Source: Roridomyces roridus
Lineage: Eukaryota; Basidiomycota; Agaricomycetes; Agaricales; Mycenaceae
Reading direction: 5' to 3'
Length of the DNA stretch: 64,000 nt
Assembly: GCA_029378245.1 (NCBI GenBank)
Contig: JARKIF010000001.1
Location: forward strand, 3,720,001 to 3,784,000
A model generated the notes under the pieces. The model was not told the origin of the DNA, searched no databases, and saw only the letters and a list, made by a program, of their open reading frames with translations. Positions 10,437-19,806 of the stretch are shown piece after piece. How positions within the stretch are numbered: position 1 is the first letter of the stretch; the number at the start of each line of letters is the position of its first letter. Both the position numbers and the translations under genes were made by a program.

Positions 10437-11726
10437 CTACTTGCGCCAGAAACGCAGGCGGCGCAGGAAGCGCTTGACCTTGCCAGGCTTGTGATGGGGC
10501 CTGCCCGCCTCGGGCTGCAGGCGTAGAGGAGAGGGAGGCGAGGGGTCTCCGGGCATGCTGTGGGCAGTCGCAGAGGCACGCGGAGGAGGGGCAGGAGTGA
10601 GGCCTGGAGGACACTCATGATTCGTCTCATGGGGAGTGCCGGTAGGAGCAGGCGCTTCGAATGCAGGCTGTACATACTTGACGCCGCTGGGACGTTTCGC
10701 AGCCCGACGGACAGCAGGTGATGCCGTGGCGAGGTCATCGTGGCTGATGAAGAGATCCTCGATTAGCTGCACCGCCTCGGCGAACTTCTCTAACGAGATG
10801 CGCGACCCGGGGTCGGGGTGCAGTGAGCGCACGAGGAGGGAGGCAAAGGGGCGCGAGATGGGGAGAGTTGCACGGAGGAACTTCTCGGGATCGGGGAGGT
10901 AACGCTTCTTGAATGATCCCTGGCGTTCTGGGCTCGCAGAGGTCCAAGCCCAGCGCTCGGTGACGAGGTTCATCAGCAGGATGCTGAGAGCCCAGGCGTC
11001 GCTCTGGGCAGGCGAGTATTCCGATTGGAAAGACTCTGAAAAGGTGTCAGTGAAGAGTGGGGAAGAAGTGACGGGATCCGCACCTGGACTCATATACGGC
11101 GGGGTCCCACTCACAGAATGCGACACGCAGGATGTCGTGGCCAATCCAAAGTCGGTGAGACAGGGGTTACCACCAAAGGCATCGACCAAGATGTTCTCGG
11201 GCTTGATATCTCGGTGATACACGCCTTGGCGGTGGCAAAACCGAATGGCGTCGACAACGCCCGCAAACGTTCGCTTGATGAGCGGCGTGTTTCGGTAGTA
11301 GACATGGTCGGTGATGGCACGGAACATGTCGCCTTTGTCATGGAAATCCATGACAAAGTACTCGTGCTCCTTGTCCACAAAGTGCCGGTGGAAAGTGACG
11401 ATGTTAGGATGGCTCGACACCTGTGAGTGCAAGCAGCGCTCGCGCTCGATCAAATTGGCCTCCGGGCTGTCAAAGACGTGCTTCTCGAGGCACTTGACTG
11501 CGTAGACCTTGGAGGAGGTGCTAGACGCGGAGGAGGGGGTGGAAGAATGAGAGGACGGGGTGGACGAAGAGGAGGAGGAGGAGGCCCATGAAGAGGGGCG
11601 AGAGCGAGTGGAGTCGCTGTCGCAGGCTCGGTACAGGTTGCCGAATGCACCGGCACCTACCAGCTTCTCGAGGTGAAGGCTGCCGTCGTTGACAAGGCGG
11701 CCGGTGAGATCGCGGAGAGAATTCAT
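10437..11726 (-). CDS. Ser/Thr protein kinase, Ran1/Pat1-Ksp1-like
   Basis: Cytosolic or nuclear protein kinase most like the fungal Ran1/Pat1-Ksp1 group, regulators of nutrient and developmental switches. From the ATG at 11726 it has a glycine loop (GAGAFG), an unusual Ser-rich insert of about 30 residues before the VAVK-type lysine (YAVKCLEKH), the alpha-C glutamate in IERERC, HRDIKPEN and DFG. A hidden intron at 11083-11036 (48 nt, GTGCGG to TTTTCAG) keeps the frame, so naive translation adds 16 residues in the activation segment; removing it restores the canonical SPE of the APE motif. The spliced protein is 413 aa. All catalytic residues are present. The C-terminal tail is Pro-rich, then very basic (VKRFLRRLRFWRK), perhaps membrane or nuclear targeting. 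It is transcribed divergently from F-box copy 1. Confidence 0.9.
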   Translation of the reverse strand: MNSLRDLTGRLVNDGSLHLEKLVGAGAFGNLYRACDSDSTRSRPSSWASSSSSSSTPSSHSSTPSSASSTSSKVYAVKCLEKHVFDSPEANLIERERCLHSQVSSHPNIVTFHRHFVDKEHEYFVMDFHDKGDMFRAITDHVYYRNTPLIKRTFAGVVDAIRFCHRQGVYHRDIKPENILVDAFGGNPCLTDFGLATTSCVSHSVSGTPPYMSPGADPVTSSPLFTDTFSESFQSEYSPAQSDAWALSILLMNLVTERWAWTSASPERQGSFKKRYLPDPEKFLRATLPISRPFASLLVRSLHPDPGSRISLEKFAEAVQLIEDLFISHDDLATASPAVRRAAKRPSGVKYVQPAFEAPAPTGTPHETNHECPPGLTPAPPPRASATAHSMPGDPSPPSPLRLQPEAGRPHHKPGKVKRFLRRLRFWRK

Positions 11727-12016
11727 AACGAAGTTAAAAGTGTCGAGTATTGAAGGCTTTAAGAGGTGGTAGTTGTGGAAGGAGAAGCGTTTGGGTCAGG
11801 AGAGCTGCCCGCGAAATTTAAGAAGCGGAGGAAAGTGAGACATTGTTCGACCGATTGCTTCCACGGAACGGGCCAGATTCGTCTGGATGCATGGCCTACT
11901 CCTGTGCAGCACAGAGGGAGGTGCTCATCCTGGGTCGCAGCGAGGATGGTGGAGGAAGAGAAGGTTTTTTTTGCCATCAGTGTTGCGATCAGCAGGGCTT
12001 GTCCCGAACCGTCACC
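11727..12016. promoter_or_regulatory. Divergent intergenic region, kinase / F-box copy 1
   Basis: About 290 bp between the start codons of the minus-strand kinase and the plus-strand F-box gene, so both promoters must lie here. No clear TATA box for either. Confidence 0.4.
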
Positions 12017-13031
12017 ATGCTCCCCGACGAAATTGTCTCCGAGATTCTTTCTCCTGCCCTCAAAGTACCAGATGACCTCTTCTTCGATACCTCTGAAACC
12101 TCACCATTCGCAAACTTTACCCCGTCCACATCCGCGTATTTGCTGGTCTGCAAAGACTGGCTTCGCGTCGCGACACCCCTGCTCTACAGCGTCGTCGTTC
12201 TACGATCCAAAGCTCAGGCGATGGCTCTGGCCTCCGTTCTCAAGGCTAATCCAGAGTTTGGTCGCTTCATCAAAAAGCTGAGGGTGGAGGGAGGATACGG
12301 GCCGTCGATGCACGCGATTCTCAAGTCGGCACCCAACATCACGGACCTCTTCCTCTCCCTGACGATTTGGTCGTCCGACACCACCAGCGGCCTATGCAAG
12401 GGCCTCCCTCTCATCAATCCTCATCGCTTCATCGTGGTTGATCCGTGGTCCCCTCAACCTCTGAAAAATAAACAAGCGGATGCGCTCAGGAAGAAAGTCC
12501 TAGAATGCATTCCTTCGTGGAATAATCTGGTAATTCCCTTCTTTATGCATAGGTATCCTGCTGAAAATTTTCAGCGGATTTTCCGCTACCCGTACGGGGT
12601 CTATCTCATAGAAACCGACGCATTTTGGATGAACAGAGCCATGGAGCTCAGCCAAGCGCTGGTCGGATCCCACGTGCACACAATCATTGTCCCCGCGACT
12701 TTCTTCTCCGTTCCTCGATTCATCCCACCTCTCTACAACATTTCTTCGCTTGAAGTATTGCAATTTCCGCCCTCCCGCGACGTTGATGGTCGTTTCGTTT
12801 CCGCCATCGACAGCGATCCCCGGCTTAAACAACTGGCCAGGTACACGATAACGAAACGGTCAGCCTTTGTTCTGAATCCAGACGTGGTTCTGTCTTGACG
12901 TGTTTTCAGCAGCGACCAGAAACCTGCAGTCTTGAACGAACCTCACATCGCACCCTCGCTGAACCCGAATTTCAGGCCAATGGCATCAGCGTCGAAGCAG
13001 ACTCGAGAGACCGTTTGGAAACGCGTGCTCT
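12017..13031 (+). pseudogene. F-box-type protein, copy 1, 3' end replaced by a retroelement
   Basis: Member of a large mushroom F-box family beginning MLPDEIVSEILSPALK, presumed SCF ubiquitin ligase adaptors. Exons are 12017-12529, 12575-12858 and 12910-13031. The introns (45 nt and about 51 nt) sit at the same places and phases as in copy 2. The 45-nt intron is in frame and easily missed. The reading frame is intact through VWKRVLF, then stops matching copy 2 at about 13031, exactly where minus-strand tyrosine recombinase coding of a DIRS-like element begins. The F-box core (LPIL-VSK block in copy 2) and everything after it are missing. The gene is therefore cut off before the domain that would bind Skp1. 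Confidence 0.8.
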
Positions 13032-14013
13032 TTGACCAGCCTTCTGCAGTGCAAAACGCAAAAAGAGGGGCGGTAGTGGGAACAGTCGAATTGACAAAAA
13101 GATGGTGTTCAAACGCGGAGATGGCATCCACATCATCCGCAGTCTGAGTCAAAGAAATCCAGTCGCCGAGAGAGCGGCGCGTCTTCGACCACGGAATCTT
13201 GAACGTGATGAATTGGTGCCCGTTCTCGGCATGCCCACGTTTGACCTTGCAGCCGCGCTCGACGTGCCGTGACGGGTCAAAGGTGGAATCCGAGTTGCAG
13301 AGAAGTTCCCCGAGGCGACAGCAACCCCGCCATGCGACACATGCCACAGCCCACACAGCGGAGTCACGGGAGTTGGTGAGGTCCAGTACGGACCGTAATT
13401 CATGCATGTGGTTCTCCGTAACCGGGTCGCGTGGGGGCCGAACGGAGGACGAAGGAGCTAATTTTGCAACACCCTTCCGAGTGCGTGCAAGTAAAGAGGC
13501 TCCATCCCAGGGAGCGAGGTTGACTGCATGCCAGAGCTGAAGTCCTGCCAGCCATGTAGAAACGGTTCCGGCGGCCACTCGGCCGGCGCCGTAGGACGAA
13601 ACGAACATTGATAGCAAGGCTTCACTCGCGGGCATGCGATCCACCTCAGGAATTCTGTGTAAATCACAGAAATGATTGAACCGAAGAAGCCCGGCACCGT
13701 AACCTGCGCGTGTTGACTCCTCCACGGACTGAGCTAACACGTCTTGCCACCGCTCGACGAGAGCAGCTGGGAAGGATTGGGATAGTGATCGGATGACATG
13801 ACAGCCGTACGGTGTCTGCCAAGACCGAATACGATTCCTCGCGAGGACGTGGGGGCGCAGTGACAAAGGGGAGAGTTGGTTGGAGGGTTTCCGAGACAAG
13901 CGGGGTTGCGAACGACGGGCAAATGTAGCGGAGGCGGTAGCCGTAACGTTAGATTGCACAGAATCACGGTGGGACTCGGTAGCACCAAGTAGAATTAATC
14001 TGGACATAAACAT
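13031..14013 (-). pseudogene. DIRS tyrosine recombinase, C-terminally truncated
   Basis: Integrase of the tyrosine recombinase family, used by DIRS elements to insert without an aspartate integrase. The N-terminal SAM-like part (ARTRKGVAKL region preceded by a helical STRAGYGAGLLRFNHFC block) is followed by the first catalytic arginine region, AWRGCCRLGELL. The coding then ends at ITFKIPWSKTRRSLGDW plus about 60 residues. The HxxR motif and the nucleophilic tyrosine, expected about 100 residues later, are absent because the element breaks off at 13031. The ORF formally runs on to 12943, but that tail is antisense F-box sequence. Confidence 0.85.
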
Positions 14014-14629
14014 AAACTAAAGCCTAGGAAGGCGCCATTAAGTACCTATGCATTCGACCAAGAAAGGTTTCAACACGTCGGGAAGAGTGATTGGACAGGA
14101 AATACGAGAGGAAGGGGAACCCAAAAGGCCCCGAGATAGACCGTCGGCGCGGTTATTGGCAGATGCGACGTAGCACGGATCGATCGCAAGGTTACGCGGA
14201 AGTAAAATCTCGATGATGCGGCGGAAGGACAAGTTGCGCTGCTCATTGCGCGACCGGCCCTTCTTATATGTGTCGATGACAGCCGTGTTGTCACCATGAA
14301 TGACAAACTCGGCATCGGCAAGGGCGCCGAAATCATCGAAGATGAGATAAAGACTTATCGCGCCCGTCAGCTTTCCAGCCAGGAAGAAGGCACCACGCAC
14401 TCCAGCGGCCGTTAATTAGAATGCCGATGCCGAAGTTAGTGGAAGCGTCGACCCACACATCGACATCCACACTGCGCCGCCGGGCCAATGAACAAGACAC
14501 ATCAGGTAAAGAAAGAGCATGGCGCCACCAACGCAAGTCTGCGTGTGCGCGGGAAGATAAGTCATGCATAACAAAGTCATTGGGGAATCGGGAGGCGCAG
14601 GAGTTGAGGGAGGGGAGGTAGGTCCGACC

Positions 14630-15368
14630 ATCTGGAACTTGCTTTTAGCACCGTAGAACGGGCTCTTCTACATAGACCGCATAGACCGCGTACGAGGTGT
14701 AGACTGACCATTCGCGTAAGTCTGTTGGCGCCATCCCCGGAAGGGCTGGAAGAAGCAAGTGTTCTTGCCGAAGTGTGATCGCAGCGCCCGCCGTCAAGTT
14801 CCTGGACAACCATCAGACAGCCGGTGTGTGGGGTATAAATCCGCGGGACTTGACGTTTTCATCTTTGTTTCTTGCCCTCATTGTCCCCTCGTCTGCCCCC
14901 ATTCGCATCCTTCTCGGTGTCTCTGTCAGCTTCAAGAGTCAAGTCCTGGGTTCCTTCTGTTCTTTGCCTTCATCTGTCACTTGCTCCGGCATCTCGTGGT
15001 CTCTCTCCGGCGTCAAGTCCTTCAATCCTCTCGAGTTTTTTTCGGATGCCTTTCTGTGCCTCTCATGAGTAGCTAGTGTATTGTAACTACTACCTGTGTT
15101 ACTCAATACAATGTTGTTTCATTCAATATATTTTTGCCCTTCATGTCTCCGTCTTCAGCTGTCAATGAACATCAGCGATGGGGTGCGGCGCCCGGAAATA
15201 ATCACCAATCCGGCTCGGCTGCTTAAGCGGTTGTTTCTACGCGTTATACGCGACTCTACCGTAGAGTACAGTAAAAGAGCCTCCGCAATATAGAGGTAAC
15301 CTTTGTACCCGAATATGCGGCATACCCGGTCTACATAGGCCTATGTAGACTGCCCGGGTTTTCCAGAT
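14630..15368. mobile_element. 739-bp insertion with short TIR and 4-bp target duplication (GACC)
   Basis: Begins ATCTGGAACTTGC and ends GGGTTTTCCAGAT, so the outer 8 bp are inverted (ATCTGGAA/TTCCAGAT). Host GACC is present on both sides (14626-14629 and 15369-15372). Removing the insert plus one GACC rejoins the RT frame as FVYSDG-RTYLP. A perfect 22-bp palindrome centred on TAGGCCTA lies near the right end (about 15340), and the left end has a TCTACATAGACC echo. No ORF looks like a transposase, so it is non-autonomous. Superfamily unassigned. Confidence 0.75.
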
Positions 15369-16089
15369 GACCGTCACTGTAGACGAAGGTGATGTGTTGG
15401 AGGGTGCCGATGATGGAACGCAGAGGAGGTAGGCGGATCCGAATCTTGCCGGCGGAGTTGAGTAAGGCTAGGATGCGATTGACTTTGCCTAGATACTTGA
15501 TCTGTTTGCGATCGGGAAGCGACACACGTTTTCCCTCAACATCCCAAAGGAAACCGGCGTATTCCGTCGTGAAGGCAAAGTTGTGCCCCTTGACAGCGAG
15601 GTTGTTCCAAACGAAGTCGAGCGAGGCGGAGATGCTGAGAATTGAGGAGAGGTTGTTGGCATAGGAAAAAGGGGAGCCGTTGCCGTCGGGTATAGGGTAA
15701 TGGAAGAAGACAAAATCGTCGACCCATTTCAGAGTCGGCGAAATGCCTCGGTGAAGCAAGATATCAACCAGCGCATCGGCCACCGTGCCCTGTACGTTTC
15801 CGGACGTACGCAATCCGAAAGGAAAACCATGGTCGGTCCAAATGGACCCTTTCCAAAGGACGCCCAACGCCCACTTGTGGTCCGGTGACACTGGTGAGCA
15901 ACGATATGCATGGGCTTGGTCGAGGCATGCGACCTGCGTACCCGGCGGCGCCGACGCAATCTGGAAAACATGAACATCGAGTCGCACATTGCAGCAAAAC
16001 ATGAAGGGGAACATCCCCGAACAGAAGAGCGACGCTCGCTCGAACATGACATAATAAGAGCAGCGACATAGCATCGGCAACGCCATGAA

Positions 16090-19000
16090 CACCTAAGGAA
16101 GCACCGTTCGCGTACCTTCGGGACCCAGTAGGTAGCTTAATTCGTTGACATGAAGCGTACCTAACAGGTCGATTCTACACCTCTCCGTCAACGGCGGATC
16201 AACTATTCCCGATTGGGAAGCTCCCTCCTGCCACATAACCACCACCATCGCCTCGACGCTCCGACACACCGCCGTCAATCCACGCGCTAGGGCGCTACGC
16301 CGCGGCGTGTTGCACGCCTTCCAAGGACTCTTTCGCTGCCCAGATACCCTCAAGCCCGCTGAACAATGATCTACACCCCGACCTCTGTTACTTCTTCCAA
16401 GCTTCTTCTCACTTGCCGCGCGCATCCCGTTCGGGGCTCCTTGCACGCCTCCGCATCCAGAACTCAAAGACGTCCTGGAACACACTAGGGCTCCCGTCTG
16501 CCACGATGTTTTTGACCTACGGGACCTCCGGCGCCTCCCTTCCTCCTTGCCACCCCCGCCGTTCGTTCGATCCGCCTTGCCCGCTGCTGCCGCATCCTTA
16601 ACTCCTAGCCGTCTCTACGAACCTCAGAGTTCTTGCTGACTGCGCCGTTTTCGACTGAATTACAGGACCTCCGGCGCCTCCGTTCCTCCTTGCCACCCAC
16701 CGTTCGTTCGAGCCGCCTTGCACGCCGTTCACGCTTCCCTACCTCCAAGCAGTCTGCAACTCGGAATTCTCATTGAGTGCAGCGGTTTCGACCCACAGGA
16801 CCTCCGCCGCCTCCGTTCCTCCTTGTCATCAGCACCCCGCCATTCGGGCCTTGCACGCTGCTCCCGCATTCCATCTGCAATACCTCCAGATGGCCTTGAA
16901 CGACAGCACTCTCGTCGCCTGTGCCCCATACATGGACGCCTCTGGGCTACCCAACCCCGAGGTCGTATCTCCGTCCCCTGGGCACCCACCAACGCAAGCA
17001 ACATATTCCCGTGCGCAGAACCACCCAAGTACACATCATACCTCCCCGCTCCGGCTCAGCCTCCTCCCTAAATTTTTGCAAACGGCCCCCAACTTTCTGT
17101 ACGCCGCTAGCGAAGATGGCATGTCGGCGCACTAACCCTTGGTACACCAGCGCCCACCATAGTACATCACCCTTGCCTGCAGGATGCAAAGGGAGGTGAG
17201 GTGAGGGAGCAGGAACAGAGGGGAGGGAGGGCCGGAGATGTCAGCGCGGAGGGCGGGAGACGAGAGGGAGGGTGCACGAGGGGGAGCACGAGGGCGGGAG
17301 GCGAGGCGGGCTGAGGAGACGGAGGCGAGGGCGGAGAGGAGGGAGGGGAGTGCGCGAGTGAGGGACATTGCTTAGTGTGTACATCGTCGTTAAGTACCTA
17401 CCGCAATTCACGTTTGATGAGTCCTCAATTCAACTTGTCGGAGGCTAGAAAATTTGAAACGAAGAGTTGGAGGAAGCACGCAAGGCAGCCAACACCATTA
17501 ACAATAGTGCTGATCATTTCTGAGGGAGGGAAAAAATTATTTGCTCGCCATTCTGTAAGTAAGTTGTACCTCAAGTAGAAATCCCTATGGGAAGTACTCC
17601 GTCTTTCGAACGAAACGGTGTTCCCGTATATAATCACCCTGGAAAAATAGAACAAAAATCAATTGAGGTGCGGCAGACCTATAACATGAAATCCCGAGCT
17701 TCAAAAGAGCCAATCCGAGGGGATATGCATTCCAGACAAAAAGAGAAGTGGGGAACGATATTTATTCGCCACCCGATTGGCTGCCCGGATATCATTTAAT
17801 GGGATTGCCGGCACGACGGAGGTGTGTAAGAGGTCGCGAAGATGTTGGCCTCTTTCGCCCACTCTCGGCACTTAGACAGTCGTCAAGGATTCAATTCCAT
17901 CTACTTATTTACTTATTTGTACACACTCGATTAGTATGAGAACGAGGCGAATTTGAGAGAGGAAGGTATTTATGGAGGAGGTGCCGTAGGTGCGGAGGTG
18001 GCGAAGGTGCCGTAGGTGGGTGGTAAAAGCAGACGATAGAACTTGAAGGAGACGGCTTACCTGCTCACAAATTGGCTCCCAATCTCCCACAGCCAGCCCT
18101 CGATCCCATCCCCATCCCCTCTCCGGCCCTCTCCTCCCGCATGAAGACGAAGGCGATGATAAGCACCGAATGCTGCAGGCTTGAGAGGACGGTGCTCCGG
18201 TGGTCGGTGTGCCCCGAGGCGGCGCGCGGAGAGGCCATCGGATTCGTCCCTGAGGTGTCAGAGGCGTAGTACGGAAGCGTAACAGCGACGAGCGCTACGG
18301 CGACGAGAATCCCCCGTTATTAAGGAGGGAGGACGATTTCATGGTTTGTGGGAAAGAGGCTGGGGCCGTCGGGGTAGAGGTCAGGATCGCGGGAGGACTC
18401 GCTGGAGTTGCCTTCTATGAGTTGGGTGGTTGCAGCGTGAGCACGGGGAGAATTCAAACAGCATGTCCCGACACCGGGGCGGGGAGTCCGCAGGCGTCCA
18501 TGGACGGGGAAGGCGGGGAGTGGAGGTGGGGCAGTGGAGGTGAAATGGCGCTGAGCGTGTGTGTTGTGTTGATCCTGGCGGGAACGCTGGGTATTTGAGC
18601 AGAAGGGGAAGTAGGGCGGAGAGCCTGGATGGAGAAAGTGGCACATAGGATAGCGGAAACCAGTAGCACCGGAGCCGTGAGCGAAGGTCGTCATCCCGGC
18701 GCTACACGGCACTTCTGTGTACATTGCTTGTTGTGCGAGGGTTTCGTAGTCGCATGACAAGAAACGCCTAGGTGTGCACGGCGCAGCACGAAACGGGGAA
18801 GCAACAATACCAGCACGGGGGGCGGAGGTGAAGGAGGCGGCTCTGTCACGACAAGACTTGTTTCACGCGTCCAACAGCGGTAAGATGCTGTGGATTGGGT
18901 AGTGCGCTACTAAAGCTCGTAAAATGAACTGAATAAAAGTCTAGGAGAGGGTACAGAATACGACGACTAGCTACTGCTTTTATACTATGAGGAATAGATC

Positions 19001-19583
19001 TACGATGCTACACTAATTGTCCTGGCTTCCGACATGCACTATTGTCCTGCACCTTTGTCGTCTCCTATTGTCGTGTCTACACCGTGTTCTTCATAGAAGC
19101 CTGTCATGATCTGACAGTTCACTGATCGAAAACTCCTTCCCTCATCCACGCTGTCGTTCATAATTATGAAACTGTTCCCACATCTTTAAATAATGTCTTC
19201 TTCGGCTTCTTCCTTAATCCGATCGAGACGGGGTTCCCAGGACTTTAGCGCTGTACGGCGCCAATGCTTATCTGGTTTATTTGGTGTTGTCACGTGCGCA
19301 AATAGGTCAACGCGTGACAGGCTCCAGTCGTCTAGCGGCGCCCGAGGGTTCCCACAAACGACAGTGATAGTGGGAGGATCACAGTCATGTCACTCTGCGG
19401 CGTGGATTGGCGGTGGTGCCCCAGATCGTCGAGGACGGTGGTGGTGTCGTGGTAAGAGGAGCTTCCCGATTGGGAATAATTGATCCGCCGCTGCGTAGAC
19501 AGGACCTGTTAGGTACGCTTCGTGTCAACGAATTAAGCTGCCTACCGGGTCCCGAAGGTACGCGAACGGTGCTTCCTTAGGTG
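16090..19583. mobile_element. 3.5-kb non-autonomous DNA transposon, long TIRs, 9-bp TSD
   Basis: The ends are inverted copies starting CACCTAAGGAAGCACCG; similarity continues for roughly 130-150 bp with a few mismatches. CGCCATGAA is duplicated on both sides (16081-16089 and 19584-19592). Long TIRs with a 9-bp duplication are the classic Mutator-like (MULE) signature; a KDZ element is possible too. The insert sits inside the intron of the DIRS RT gene. No transposase ORF was seen. Contents: a degenerate tandem repeat (16520-16830), a purine-rich tract (about 17190-17365) and a GGTGCCGTAGGTG microrepeat (about 17978-18020). Confidence 0.85.
16520..16850 (+). repeat. Degenerate tandem repeat inside the 3.5-kb transposon
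   Basis: The phrase GGACCTCCGGCGCCTCC followed by TTCCTCCTTG recurs near 16522, 16665 and 16798 (spacing 143 and 133 bp). The stretch before it (TTTTCGACTGAATTACA / GTTTCGACCCACA) also recurs. Confidence 0.75.
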
Positions 19584-19806
19584 CGCCATGAAGCACATAC
19601 ATGTGGCATGTGAATGGAGGGGAAGGGGGAAGGGGGAAAGGAAGGGAGGGAAAACTCACCGTATCGGCCATCTTGGAAGCGGAGTACCACGAGATAAGAA
19701 TGTCCTTCGGATCCAGCCAAGAGTTAGTCGAGGCTCCGCTCGGGTCGAGAATCGAGTGGTGCTGTATCATGCGCCACTTGCCTCCACCCGGCTCCTTCTC
19801 GACTAG

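Noticed and set aside
11843..12016. In-frame extension of F-box copy 1 upstream of 12017
   Set aside because: Similarity to copy 2 starts just before the ATG at 12017, and the family protein begins MLPDEIVSEIL; the extension has no counterpart.
12943..13030. Last 29 residues of the recombinase ORF
   Set aside because: They are the antisense of F-box copy 1 (its conserved ETVWKRVLF end), not recombinase coding.
14630..15368. Interpretation as an LTR or as an intron
   Set aside because: The ends are not TG...CA and there is no GT-AG pair at the junctions; inverted ends with a duplicated GACC fit a DNA transposon better.
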